64,000 nucleotides of DNA from Argentina anserina (taxonomy: Eukaryota; Streptophyta; Magnoliopsida; Rosales; Rosaceae), in assembly GCF_933775445.1 (NCBI RefSeq), contig NC_065878.1, positions 14,953,395 through 15,017,394 on the forward strand, written 5' to 3'. Shown here one piece after another: positions 37,836-49,313 of this stretch (positions within the stretch are counted from its first letter, which is position 1; each line of letters begins with the position of its first letter). Both the position numbers and the translations under genes were made by a program. The notes under the pieces were generated by a model. That model had not been told where the DNA came from and did not search any database. It saw only the letters and a program-made list of their open reading frames with translations.

Positions 37836-40800
37836 ATGGCCGGTGACGACGAGCAAAAAGTGATCGAGCATACCAAGAACTCGACCTCGTCCAGGACCAC
37901 AGACCCATGGGAGAACCCCAACCATCAACTCTTCATGCATCACTCTGATCAATTGGGCACAGCCCTTGTATCACCACCACTAATGGAAGACAATTATATT
38001 GATTGGGCAGAATCCATGATCATGGCACTGACCATCAAGAACAAGAACGGTTTTGTTAATGGAACCCTAAAAAGATCACTCACCAATCTGGATGAGCAAA
38101 GACAATGGGATCGTTGTAACATACTTGTCAAGACCTGGCTATTAGGAAGCATGTCAAAAGAGATTAAGAGGAGCCTTGCTCATTGCAAATATGCAAGTGA
38201 CATATGGGATGAATTGCAGGAGAGGTTCTCTCATACTAACACATTTCAGTTATTCAATATAGAAAACGATGTTCATGAATGTGAGCAAGGAACATGCACT
38301 GTCACAGCGTTCTTCACCAAACTCAAGGGCTTATGGGACGAAAGGGATGCGATCTGTGGCCTCCCCCCTTGCACCTGTAAGGCAGCCACCGATATCAAGA
38401 CCTACATGGAGACACAAAAGACGATGAAGTTTCTTATGGGGTTGAATGAAGAGTATGCAACGATCCGGAGCAACATAATAAGCATGGATCCCCTTCCAAG
38501 TTTGAACAAAGTCTATGCAGCGGCCGTACGCCATGAAAGACAAGCCGAAATTTCTGGAGGGAAGACGGTAGCGCCACCCGAGGCATCAGCCTTCTCAGTG
38601 AAGAAGTTTAATCGAGGTGGTAACCATTCAGAATCTGAAATCAAGTGTGAGAAGTGCAATATGACCAACCATAGCACCAAAAACTGCATGGCACATCTCA
38701 AGTGTACTTACTGTGAAGGAACATAGCATACATATGATTATTGTCGTAGGAGAAAGAATGCCATACGAGGAGGACAGATCCATGCTAAGGCCAACCATGC
38801 AATTTCCTTTGGGGACGATGAAGAGGATATTGATGATAATCTTCCTCTTTCCCAATCTGATTGTCACAAATTCTTCAAGCTTGTGAACAAGATCAAGTCG
38901 GCAGCTGCTAACCATGGTGATTACAGTAAGATGTTAGAGGCCTTGAACGACATCAAGCCTACTACTGCAAACCTAGTCGGTAATATTCCAAATTACGAGG
39001 AGCTTTCAGGTAAAGCCTTTTCTGTTTTACGAGAGGGTATAGAACCATCATGGATTATAGACAGTGGTGCAAGTGATCATATAGCTTGCACATCTAGTCT
39101 ACTCACATCATTAAGACCTGTTCATAATCGCGTAGTGAAACTTCCTGATGGTAGTATGAAACATGTGACTCATATTGGGACAGTGGTGTTCTCTCCACAA
39201 TTTGTTCTCCACAATGTTCTTTACGTCCCAAAGTTTTACCTGAATTTGATATATGTGAGCAAGCTTTCCTTTGATTCATTTTATGTCACAATTTTCCTCA
39301 GACAAGTTTGTGTGATACAGGACCTATGATCGGGAAAGACGATTGGGATGGGAACTGAGCAGGAAGGACTCTACTGCCTCAACATACTAAAGAAAGGAAC
39401 ATGCAATGCGGTACATTCCAAGCATGATCACTTATGGCACCGACGACTTGGTCACCCATCAGATAAAGCTTCTTCATTATTTCCATTCCTTGCAAATAAA
39501 GCTTGTAGTTCAAGCACTTGTTCTGTCTGTCCTTTAGCCAAACTTACTAGGCAACCTTTTCCAATAAGTACTACTCGTAGTGCATCTTGTTTTGATTTGA
39601 TTCACATTGACATTTGGGGTGGTTATAAAGTTCCGTCTCTTACTGGTGCAACGTATTTTTTAACTATTGTCGATGATCATTCCCGAAGCACATGGGTATA
39701 TTTGATGAAACACAAATCAGAAGCACGTCCTCTACTCATTCATTTCATTCATTTGATTGAAAATCAGTTTGGTAAGACTGTAAAGGTCGTTAGGAGTGAT
39801 AATGGTCCAGAGTTCAAACTCCCTCAATTTTATTCCTCTAAAAGCATTGTGCATCAAACTAATTGCGTCAACACACCACAACAAAATGGTGTGGCTAAGC
39901 GCAAACATCAACATTTGCTAAATGTAGCCAAAGCACTCCTTTTTCAAGCTAAATTGTCAAAACCTTTTTGGGGGGATGCCATACTAACAGCAGCTTACTT
40001 GATCAATAGGACACCAACTCCTCCCCTTGAGGAAAAAACACCATTTGAAAAGCTTTTCCATAAGGAACCTAGTTATTCCCATTTTAAAGGTTTTTGGTTG
40101 TCAATGTTTTGTGTCTACACATTCCCAACACCTTACCAAATTCGGTCCTCGGTCAATAGAATGCATATTTCTTGGCTATCCTCATGGTCAAAAGGGGTAC
40201 AAAGTATATAATTTGACAACCAAGAAATCCCTAGTTTCAAGGGATGTGATTTTCGTTGAAAATGTGTTTCCTTTCCACACAGACTCGGGTTCTCCTCCAC
40301 ACACACATGATTTGTTTCCTTCCTTAATAAATCTTCCTTATTTTGATCCACATATCAATTCAACTCCTACAATCTCCTACAATCACGTCCAATCCACCTC
40401 CTAATATCTCTCTTCTAAGTCCTACAACGATAACTACTCCTCAGACATCCACTGAGCACCACGATTCCAACTCACCTACCAACTCAATTCCACTCACAGA
40501 TCACGTACTCCCTAATGCTCCACTTCATATCTTAAGTCCAACTCCTGATAGTACTCAGTCACCTTCCCTTCTACAACCATCTCCACCACGCCTCCGCAGG
40601 TCTACCCGAACCACCCAGATCCCTACCGCATTGCAGGACTTTCACATTGAGACGGTCCTCCCCTCACGTCCTGTTCCGTTGTCTTCCTCCACTGAGGTCA
40701 CTCCCTTTGGTACGACTCATTGTCTCTCTCATGTTTTATCGTATGTCAACCCGTCTACACCACACAGGTTTTTTACTGCTAATATCTCTATACAAAGAGA

Positions 40801-42320
40801 ACCTACTTCATTTTCCCAGAAAGTTCGGGATCCTAAGTGGAGAGAAGCCATGCGCTTAGAGATTGAGGCGTTGCAGGCTAACAAAACATGGAGTTTGGTC
40901 TCTCCTCCGGCTCACAAACAACCAATCGGTTGCAAATGGGTGTACAAGATCAAGTACAACCCCGATGGGACCATTGAGCGCTATGAGGCGCGGTTAGTGG
41001 CAAAAGGTTATAGTCAAATTGAAGGGCTTGACTATAGAGAAACGTTTGCACCGGTTGCCAAACTCACCACTGTTCGAGTCTTACTTAGCCTTGTAGCTCA
41101 ACAAAATTGGCACCTTCATCAACTAGATGTCAATAATGCCTTTCTTAATGGAGATCTTCATGAGGACGTGTACATGCAGCTTCCACCTGGTTTCGAACGA
41201 AAGGGAGAGTATAAGTTCTGTAAATTACATAAGTCTTTATACGGCTTAAAGCAAGCATCTCGACAGTGGTTTTTAAAGCTTTCATCCGCCCTCAAATCAG
41301 CTGGATTCAGACAATCATGGTCTGACTATTCTTTGTTCGTTCGAAACCATCAAGGTAATTTTACTGCCTTATTGGTTTTTGTGGACGATGTCATTCTAGC
41401 TGGGAACAATTTAGAAGAAATCACAAACACAAAAGGCTTCCTATCAAGCCAATTCAAGTTGAAAGATATGGAGAAATTGAAGTACTTTCTTGGGTTGGAG
41501 GTAGCGAGATCCAGACATGGTATTGCATTAAGCCAAAGAAAATATGCATTGGAGATACTTGAGGACACAAATTTTCTTGGAGCAAAGCCATCTCGGTTTC
41601 CAGTTCAGCAAAATGTGAGCCTCACACAAGACGGTGGAACACCATTGGAAGATGAATCTCAGTATAGGAGACTTGTGGGACGTCTCATTTATTTAACTAT
41701 TACAAGACTAGATCTTGTATATGCAGTGCATATCCTTAGCCAATTCATGGATAAGCCACGACAACCCCATTTGGAAGCAGCATACCAGGTGTTGAGGTAT
41801 CTCAAACAAACACCAGGTCAGGGAATCCTTTTATCCTCCAAAGGATCATTGGAAGTGAGAGCATATTGTGATGCGGATTGGGCACGTTGCAAGGACACCA
41901 GGAGATCGACGACTGGTTATTGTATCTTTCTTGGAGATGCTCCCATTTCTTGGAAGACTAAGAAACAGAGCACGGTCTCGCGTTCAAGTGCTGAAGCAGA
42001 GTACAGATCTATGGCTACTACGTGTTGTGAGATAACATGGCTGCTGTACATTTTGAAAGATTTGAATATTCAGCAGGTGCAACCAGTCAAGTTATTTTGT
42101 GATAACAAGGCAACAATACACATAGCATCTAATCCGGTGTTTCACGAAAGGACCAAACACATCGAAATTGATTGCCATATTGTGAGAGAGAAAGTGCAAA
42201 GAGGTTTGATCAAGACATAATATGTGAGAACAAAGGAACAACCAGCAGACATCTTTACAAAGCCTCTGAGTTCGAATCAGTTTACATTATTGCTAGACAA
42301 GTTAGCATTGATCAATATCC
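37836..42320 (+). pseudogene. Copia gag-pol polyprotein, broken at five or more sites
   Basis: Gag (from 37836) has the HHSDQLG and NYIDWAESM motifs of Copia-type gag and a CX2CX4HX4C zinc knuckle near residue 267-280. It is cut by a stop at 38724-38726. The same frame resumes with the protease motif IDSGASDH (about 39056-39080), then a second stop at 39327-39329. The same frame gives the integrase: HHCC zinc finger (HLWHRRLGHP ... CSVCPLAK) and a DDE core (IHIDIWGG, SDNGPEF, QQNGVAKR). The frame shifts near 40090 and again near 40350-40400. Reverse transcriptase follows in frame to 42220, with FVDD in place of the usual YVDD, then RNase H with ADIFTKPL read past a stop at 42218-42220. Not functional. 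Confidence 0.92.
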
Positions 42321-42339
42321 ACTCTAACTTGAGGGGGAG

Positions 42340-42506
42340 TATTAAGGAAAGAATAAGTAGTTAGTATCCTGATATTCTGTAATAACTATCATTGATCTAC
42401 TTACTTAGAATAACTCCTAGAATGGTGGATCGTATTGTATGTAAACTGTATATATGTCCTGTAATCTCTTGCTGCAATATATTGAAAATATTCACAATTC
42501 TCTTTA
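42340..42506 (+). repeat. 3' LTR of Copia element 1
   Basis: This 167-bp LTR is preceded by the GAGGGGGAG polypurine tract and followed by the AAAAC target duplication. Length matches the 5' LTR exactly. Confidence 0.93.
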
Positions 42507-42511
42507 AAAAC

Positions 42512-45500
42512 AGAGACTATTTTTTTTTTAAAAAAGTAAGAGATGCTGATCAGCGTCAACATGAATGAATGATTACAAATATTAGATCGAGTTTAATGTA
42601 TGATAATTTCAATTGTCAAGAGCTCAAATCACTTAACAAGTATTGTTGTAAGTACACTTTGCCACATAAAAGAGCTTTTGATTTGAAATAACTAAAAATG
42701 TAATATCGAAGTCTAATGACCCGACACAACTATATATGTAAATAGGAAAGATTTTGACATCCAAAATCAAACTCCTCCGTTTTGCACCATTTGGTTTAGC
42801 AGCATAGTCTTTTATTTTGTAAGTAAGAGGTTGTGAGTTCAACTAACGCCATATTTATTATAATATTTAAGTTATTTACTAGATCTATAAAAAATCAATC
42901 CTCCACCTACTTTTTACTTTGATTTCTCCTTCTCTTTTTCATATCCAAATACAAATTATCTAATATGAAATATATAAGTTATTGTTCTCACGTTACTTAT
43001 ATCAAAGGATTTTGAGGTAGGAACAATCCTATTAGAGTATCAGACACGGTATCCAAACGGATGCTACCAAAACGAGACTAATTTAGACCCCAAAAAAGTA
43101 TTCATGTTTCTCAAGTTTTGTAAGTTGATCTTAGAGTATCTCCAACATCTTTTCTAAAAACTAAATAATCTCTATTATAAGGGAAAAACATTAATTTTTA
43201 ACTCCAACTTCTCTAAACCGTCATCTATAATAGAGAAAGTGGGAAGAGATATAAATAAAATCTCTAAATTCGTAGAATTTTCAAAATATGTATAATTTTG
43301 AAAACAATCTCTAAACCTTATTTATTACAAAAAGAACTCTCAATCTTAAAAATAACAAAAAACTTATTTATTACTCATTCTCTGATTTTGGTATAAATTA
43401 TGGTATTATAAAATTTAATTTAATTATATACATTTACAAATAATTTTATATAATATAATAAAAAAACTGTTAAGTAGAGCTCGTCACCATCGCCTTTGCG
43501 TCGTTGATTCTCGGGAATCCGAGCTCTGGGCCGTTAGATTACCACCTTTGACATTTTCCCCCACTACTTCGACATCACCAGCGGACCATGTCAACGCGGC
43601 GTGTACAACACGCGGTGACCTATATAAAGGAACCACCTTACTCGCCATGGCCGCGCAACACGTGTGGGGCTGTAGGAGACGACACAGCACGTGCCGGTCT
43701 CAAGGAATTCCGGCGCCGCGTGCTGGTGGTGGCTTTAGCTTTTTTATGAATAAAGGCCGGGGAGGTGGAGACAGGGACTAGAAGAATGGAGAAGTAGGGA
43801 ATCAAAATCCCAAAAAGAGAACAAATGCCTTTCACCTTTATCATGGGAATTTAACCTCGCCCGATGCACACAAATAAAAAAATAAAAAAAGAGGCGGTTA
43901 CGTGTGGTTTAAGAGAGTGATTATGGAAACCTAATTATGTGTTTTGCTTAAGTAATGGGTTCGTTTGTGTGTTTAAGACAGGTTTCTAACTTTCTACTAG
44001 TAGGAAGAGACAAAGACCCATTAGTCAGAGCCTCAGAGGTGTATACCCCTATAATTAATTCCATCTGACATGCAAATGATCAAAGTATAGTATTTATTTT
44101 CTCTTTCTTATCTTTTGCATATATTTTTTTGAATACATAATTAAGGGAATGAAATATATTTTTTAAATAAAATATTCAAATTTGTGAATTAGAAATGAAG
44201 CGCAACATGGTAGCAAACTAGCAATGCATTCATTACTCATCAAATAAAAATAGACAATTTGTGATTTAGTAGCAATTTGATTCTGATGACAACCAAATTT
44301 ATTTATTTGAAATGGTGGAATGCAAATGAAATTTTAGTTAACATACAATTATAATTTTTATAAGGTAATATTTGCCGAGACATTTTAAAACCTTTTAATG
44401 CTTGACATGCATAAAATTATCTTAAACTTGTAAAATGAGTGATACTTTAAAACTCCAATTCTATTACAAGATCGTTCACCTTTGATCTTAGTTTAAAATT
44501 CATGAATCTTTATTTATACCAACTTGCCATTGGAATTCAAGCTGATTTCTCTTGACCTGATGGTACTGGACAATCAATGTTTTAGAAACTTCAAACTAAC
44601 AGGATATTCTGGATTTGTAATCAAATCAAATTAAACACAGATTGTAATGTAGGCAAGTATATCAACAAATATTGAAGAGTAAGAAGAAGTGCTTAGATCA
44701 TAAAGCCATGCACCAAGTCACCACTTTGTCAAGATTTATACCCTTTAATTTTCTAAACGAAAATAAGAACAGAAAAACAAAACTTCTAACTCGAAATTGG
44801 GTTAATTCAATCGATTCAAGTATGTCATGTGGTGATGATCCTTTGGTAGCCAGCTGGTTTGGTCCACACAGTTTAAGAAGTCCAAACTTTGACTCAGATA
44901 CATCCCCATCACTGTTTCATATTTTTTATTTTGACTTTTTTTTTTTTTGAAAAGTATGGCATCCAAATTAAAAAAAGTAACCACGGTTAACAGTTGCTCA
45001 CTTGCTCTTTCATAAACAAATTCATTGTCGTTTATTAAACCAAAAATGCTATTGTATGAATCTCATCTCTCTACTGCGGACATAATACATTGAGTCGCGG
45101 TTTAAAATCTTTTTGATTATATATGATTCCTCGTGATACATAAAATCATGATGCCCTAAAGGATAAATTTAATTCAATAAAAAAAATCACGAGTTAACTC
45201 ATCAAAATTATTAATTTAATATAACTGCCTATAATCCATCCCTTAAAAGTTTCTCTCAGTCATTTGCCAACTTTAAAACGAACGAAAATTAGGCACCAAA
45301 ACCTTGTTACCTACCCACCCAAATAATCTCTAGCAAAAAGCATGTTTTGACAGCAATCGGCTTCCACATTTTTTTTCCAAGAAAAAGAACTCCGACAAAT
45401 GATATAAAAAATATTACAAAAATCCCTATTATCTTCACTTCTCTTTTTGTCGGTATAACTCACGAGCACCACTCCCTATAACACCCTAAACACCGTGTGA

Positions 45501-45537
45501 TCAAAACCACTTTTCCTTTAATTAATCAAAACCCCCT
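42512..45537. other. Intergenic DNA upstream of the WRKY gene
   Basis: About 3 kb without a supported gene. TTAGAGTATCTCCAACAT at about 43131-43148 resembles the start of a Tourist-like MITE, but the other end was not found. At 43460-43790 a GC-rich island holds several CACGTG G-box words and a TATA-like CCTATATAAAGG (about 43619-43630) ahead of a short frame with no known domain. Confidence 0.45.
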
Positions 45538-45668
45538 TTGACATTTCCCCATAGTCAACCCAAAACCAGAAACCACTCTTCATTTCCCATTTCATAGTCA
45601 TAGAGATGCCAACCCCTCTCTCTCTTTCTCTCTCTAGCCCCAAACCCACTCTTTCTCTCTCTATATAT
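45538..45668 (+). promoter_or_regulatory. WRKY gene core promoter: paired W-box cores and TATA box
   Basis: TTGAC (45538-45542) and its inverse GTCAA (45554-45558; TTGACT on the minus strand, a full W-box) stand 11 bases apart. CT-rich DNA and a TATATATA box (about 45662-45668) follow, 160 bases before the ATG. W-boxes are the binding site of WRKY proteins, so self- or cross-regulation is plausible. This is inference from motifs only. Confidence 0.55.
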
Positions 45669-45827
45669 ACACTTTGTTTATATAAATATATACTACTCCT
45701 TCTGCTCATTAACCCTTATCTCTCTCTCCCAAAAAGTCAGCGCCTTCCTTTGTCTCTCTCTACAGTGGAAAGAAGAACACAAGGGTACAAATTCACAAGC
45801 CTCTGTTCTCTCACTTTCTTTATCAAA

Positions 45828-47098
45828 ATGGAGGACGATTGGGATCTCACCGCCGTGGTCAGAGGCTGCTCCACCGCCGCTGCCACCACAAAGCCAGCCA
45901 CCAGTTTCATCTCAGATCACCATAACCACTTCTACTCAAGCCCTCTCCTCTCTTCTTCATTTGGTCAACATGGTAGTTTTGTCTCCAACAACAACAACAC
46001 TAGTCAAACCCAAGCACAAACCTTCTCTGTTCTTCCTCTTGTCCCAGATCCCATTAAACCCACAAGTGCAATTGAGGAACTCCATGATCTTTACAAGCCA
46101 TTCTTCCCCAAATCTCACCAAAATCCATCTCTTCTTTCTCCACCACGACCAATCACACCACAGTCCAATTTCTCTTCCCATCAGCCACTCCCCAAACACC
46201 AGCCTAAGCTTTCTGCCACTAATCCCACCCAGCGCTCCAAAAAGAGGTACAAGACTGCAACTTTGCTCTTATACACACCAATCTAATGACTACCCCATTT
46301 GGCTAAGTTTGTTTCATCACGTTGGTCTATTTATGGTTTCTGAACTCTTTCATTTTCTTTGCAGAAAGAACCTGCTTAAAAAAGTGTGCCAGGTACCAGC
46401 TGAGTCTCTGTCTTCTGATGTGTGGGCATGGCGTAAATATGGACAGAAACCCATCAAGGGCTCACCATATCCGAGGTGGGTTAGTTTTCACATATATTCA
46501 TTCAATGAAATTTTAAATCTTTCATGGAAAAAGTTAAAATCTTTGGTGAAGTTTCAATTTTGTGTTGGAGTTTTGGCTTTAATGCTTTTATGGTGGTGTT
46601 TGAATCAACAGAGGCTACTACAGATGCAGCAGCTCAAAGGGTTGTATGGCCCGGAAGCAAGTGGAGCGGAACAGATCCGACCCGGGAATGTTCATAGTCA
46701 CATACACGGCGGAGCACAACCACCCTGCACCGACTCACCGCAACTCTCTGGCCGGGTCCACGCGCCACAAGGCTGTCTCTTCTCCTCAGTCAGGCTCCGT
46801 CACAGCCGGTGACTCTACCAAACGCAAGGGCGGCTCTCCGTCGCCGGCTACGTCTGTGGAGGAGGAGGTTGGTGGTGGTCGGAGCACAACAATGATGGAA
46901 GCGAAAGAAGAAAAACAGAGTCCTCTGGCTGATGAAGCGGAAACAGAGTACTTTGGGGTTTGTGATACAATTGTGAGCGATGACTTCTTTGTGGGTTTGG
47001 ATGGTCTTGCCGGAGACTACTTTTCCGATCACTCCACGGCGAGCTTAGGCGGCCCATGGAGTGCTGGAAGTGCTGCCACCGCCGCTCGTAGTATCTGA
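45828..47098 (+). CDS. WRKY22: WRKY transcription factor, group IIe (WRKY22/29-like)
   Basis: Three exons, 45828-46246, 46365-46475 and 46612-47098, give 1017 nt and 338 aa in frame. The protein opens [14 protein letters not shown], a conserved start of the WRKY22/27/29 branch, and has a basic RSKKRKN cluster (about 137-142, likely nuclear localisation). The WRKY domain holds WRKYGQK at 162-168 and a zinc finger C182, C188, H212, H214 (CX5CX23HXH). The second intron splits the Arg codon after [15 protein letters not shown], the classic position in this family. The C-terminus has an acidic DTIVSDDFF segment conserved in the subgroup. In Arabidopsis such factors act downstream of MAP kinases in immunity and in leaf senescence. 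The exact orthologue among WRKY22, 27 and 29 is uncertain. Confidence 0.93.
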
Positions 47099-48461
47099 TT
47101 CGAAGAAAAAGTCGGCTCTTTGGACAGAATTATTATTTTTTAATTTCTTTTTTAGGGTTAGAGAGAGAAAGGGGTGTAACTATGGGTGGAATCTTTTGAT
47201 TTTAACAGTGGTTAATTATGAGGGGTTAAAAGGGCTTCTAGTTTTTTAGATGTAACTGAAACACCTTTTCTTGAATTATTGGTTTATTTTTGGTTTGAGA
47301 CTTTTGGGAGTAAAGTAAATGGTAGTGATTAACTACTACAAAGAAGAATAGGTGAACTTTGTTCATATGCTCTTCGTGTTCATTTGTTCTGAGGTGTATT
47401 TATTTTGTGATTTAGAAAAGTTTTATGTTCTTTATTGTGATCCAATTCCCTTCTTTGACAAATAGCGTTTGACTTGAGTTATGTATAAATGAACTATCAA
47501 CATCATCTTAGTTGGTGACATTAGGAGCAAGGACTTGAGGTCCTTGGTGATCAATTATGCACGTAACTGACATAAGTGCATAGCCACTCGGATTTGCCAA
47601 GTCAAGGGTGAATACTTTAACGAGGGCATGAAGTTACTGAGGTGTGATAGATTATGACTGAAGTTGCATTAAAATGCATAGTAAAGGATTCAACAATAAA
47701 GTTGCATTAAGTTGCATTATTACTGGTTGCTGCTTCTCATTCGAAATGGCTTCTTTAATCAATTGCCTTTCCAATGAATAAAATAGTTAAAGAGCTAAAT
47801 GTCGCAGATTCTGTATTGTAATCAGTGGTTTAACCCTGCTTTTCAATAATCACTTACCCTTGTTGCACAAAATGATATGATGATATGCAGAAGGGAATCT
47901 TGCTCCTTTTATTATGTTTCTAGGTAAAACTGGTGATGAAAAAGTACCATGTTAGTTAGGAATATGATGGTATGAGGGTTTCTAGAACTCAAACTTCTAT
48001 TAACTCATAACAGAAGGTCAGAAGCACTTTGCAAAAATGCCTCAGATAACAGAATTCTCAAAATAGTGATTGATTTTTTTCTTGAAACAAATTAGTCATT
48101 GATTATGATATAGAAGCTTTAAGAAGATGAATTTCACGAAAAGTACCAGATTTATAAAGACTACCGGAACAAAGGAAAGTAGATTCATATATGGAAATAA
48201 TAAACTCATTCTCTGCATTTTGCAGCTTCTCTTTCTTACTGGGAAATCAGATTTCCTCCGCAGTTTAGCATACATGACGATCCTAAGTACCCAATCTCAA
48301 ACTGGAGGGATGGGAGCTGTCGGATAAAGCGCACACTCATGTCAAGTCAGGGTTTAGCACATACTCCAAACAAGCTAACATGATGGAAACCAAAACACAA
48401 TCACCGGCTCGTGGCTAGAATCATTTATGCTTTCTTCCAGCCATGGACAACTTAAATGCTG
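47099..48461. other. WRKY 3' UTR and intergenic DNA
   Basis: The first few hundred bases are the presumed 3' UTR of the WRKY gene. The rest is AT-rich with no gene or repeat that I can define. Confidence 0.5.
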
Positions 48462-48935
48462 TTAGTGTTGCCTTCTGCGGCACTGAGGCTTTGCCTTCTG
48501 TCGCTTTGAAGCCAAGACCTTAAATATAGTTAGCTCTCCCTTCTGTCCCTTTGAAAGCAGCTGGTAACCCTTCCTTTGCTTTGAGCTATGAACAACTTTA
48601 ATAATGTTAGCAATGCCTCCCGTCACTTCGAAATTGGCGACAGAAATCGGATATCCTTGAACAAACTTTCTCAATCTCTCTGTTTCACCAGCACAAGAAA
48701 GCCATTCAGTAAGAATTTCCATCTTTATCTGATCAGGATTACAGGCCTGTTCAACCATTCGTTTCATAAACTGAAACGCCTTCTCCAATAAATTGTTCTC
48801 TCAAAGGCCTTTGAACAGGGCGTTGAACGTTTGGGTATTATCTCTCACCCCTTTATTCTTCATATCATCCATCAAATAAAGAGCTTGTTCCACATCATTC
48901 TTCTCGCAGAGAGAATTTATCAAATCATTGTATAT
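48462..48935 (-). pseudogene. Pentatricopeptide-repeat (PPR) gene relic
   Basis: Reading right to left, translated pieces match PPR motifs: YNDLINSLCEKNDVEQALYLMDDMKNKG then TFNALFKGL, a stop near 48808, then LLEKAFQFMKRMVEQACNPDQIKMEILTEWLS and a degenerate tail. At least one stop interrupts the array, there is no start, and only about two repeats remain, whereas functional plant PPR proteins carry many. PPR proteins bind organellar RNA; this copy cannot. No intact relative lies in the window. Confidence 0.75.
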
Positions 48936-49313
48936 TACATGGAGCTAGAAGAACAATTATTCTAGAAGCATGAGTTGTATAGGAAGATCAGGAAAGATTC
49001 CATTAGTGGTTTCAAATCTTTAGGTTGCTCAGGATTTCTAAACACAACTTTAAACAAGAACAACTCAAAATGGAACCATACTTCATTAGTCGGATACCTA
49101 CACTGTAGAGTAAAACAGAAAGGAAGGTGCCATTCTGTTCCTTCAGACTATTCTTAACAAAAATCCTGCTTATTGTGAAGACAATGCAAGACTTATTAGA
49201 TATATCTGACTGTCGCATTCTGATCCTAAACTTCAAAATCCAACTTTTTATCAACTGTTTTTTTTACCAACATGAGCCTTGGCTAAAAGATAAAAAGACT
49301 GCGTTATTGCAGG
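48936..49313. other. Short intergenic stretch and 3' UTR of KPHMT
   Basis: No coding signal. The part next to 49314 is the likely 3' UTR of the minus-strand pantothenate gene. Confidence 0.5.

Larger units (their letters stand above)
37612..42506 (+). mobile_element. Ty1/Copia LTR retrotransposon with TA...TA termini, decayed
   Basis: Two 167-bp LTRs (37612-37778 and 42340-42506) differ at 5 positions (3%). The exact 5-bp duplication AAAAC flanks the element (37607-37611 and 42507-42511). A primer site TGGTACCAGAGC, one base from the initiator-Met complement, follows the 5' LTR at once. A polypurine tract GAGGGGGAG precedes the 3' LTR. Domain order gag, protease, integrase, reverse transcriptase, RNase H is the Copia order. 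Both LTRs start TATTAAGG and end CTCTTTA rather than TG..CA. Confidence 0.95.

Noticed and set aside
43638..43844. Minus-strand coding gene in the GC-rich island
   Set aside because: The open frames in both strands come from GC-rich composition; none has conserved residues or a neighbouring exon.
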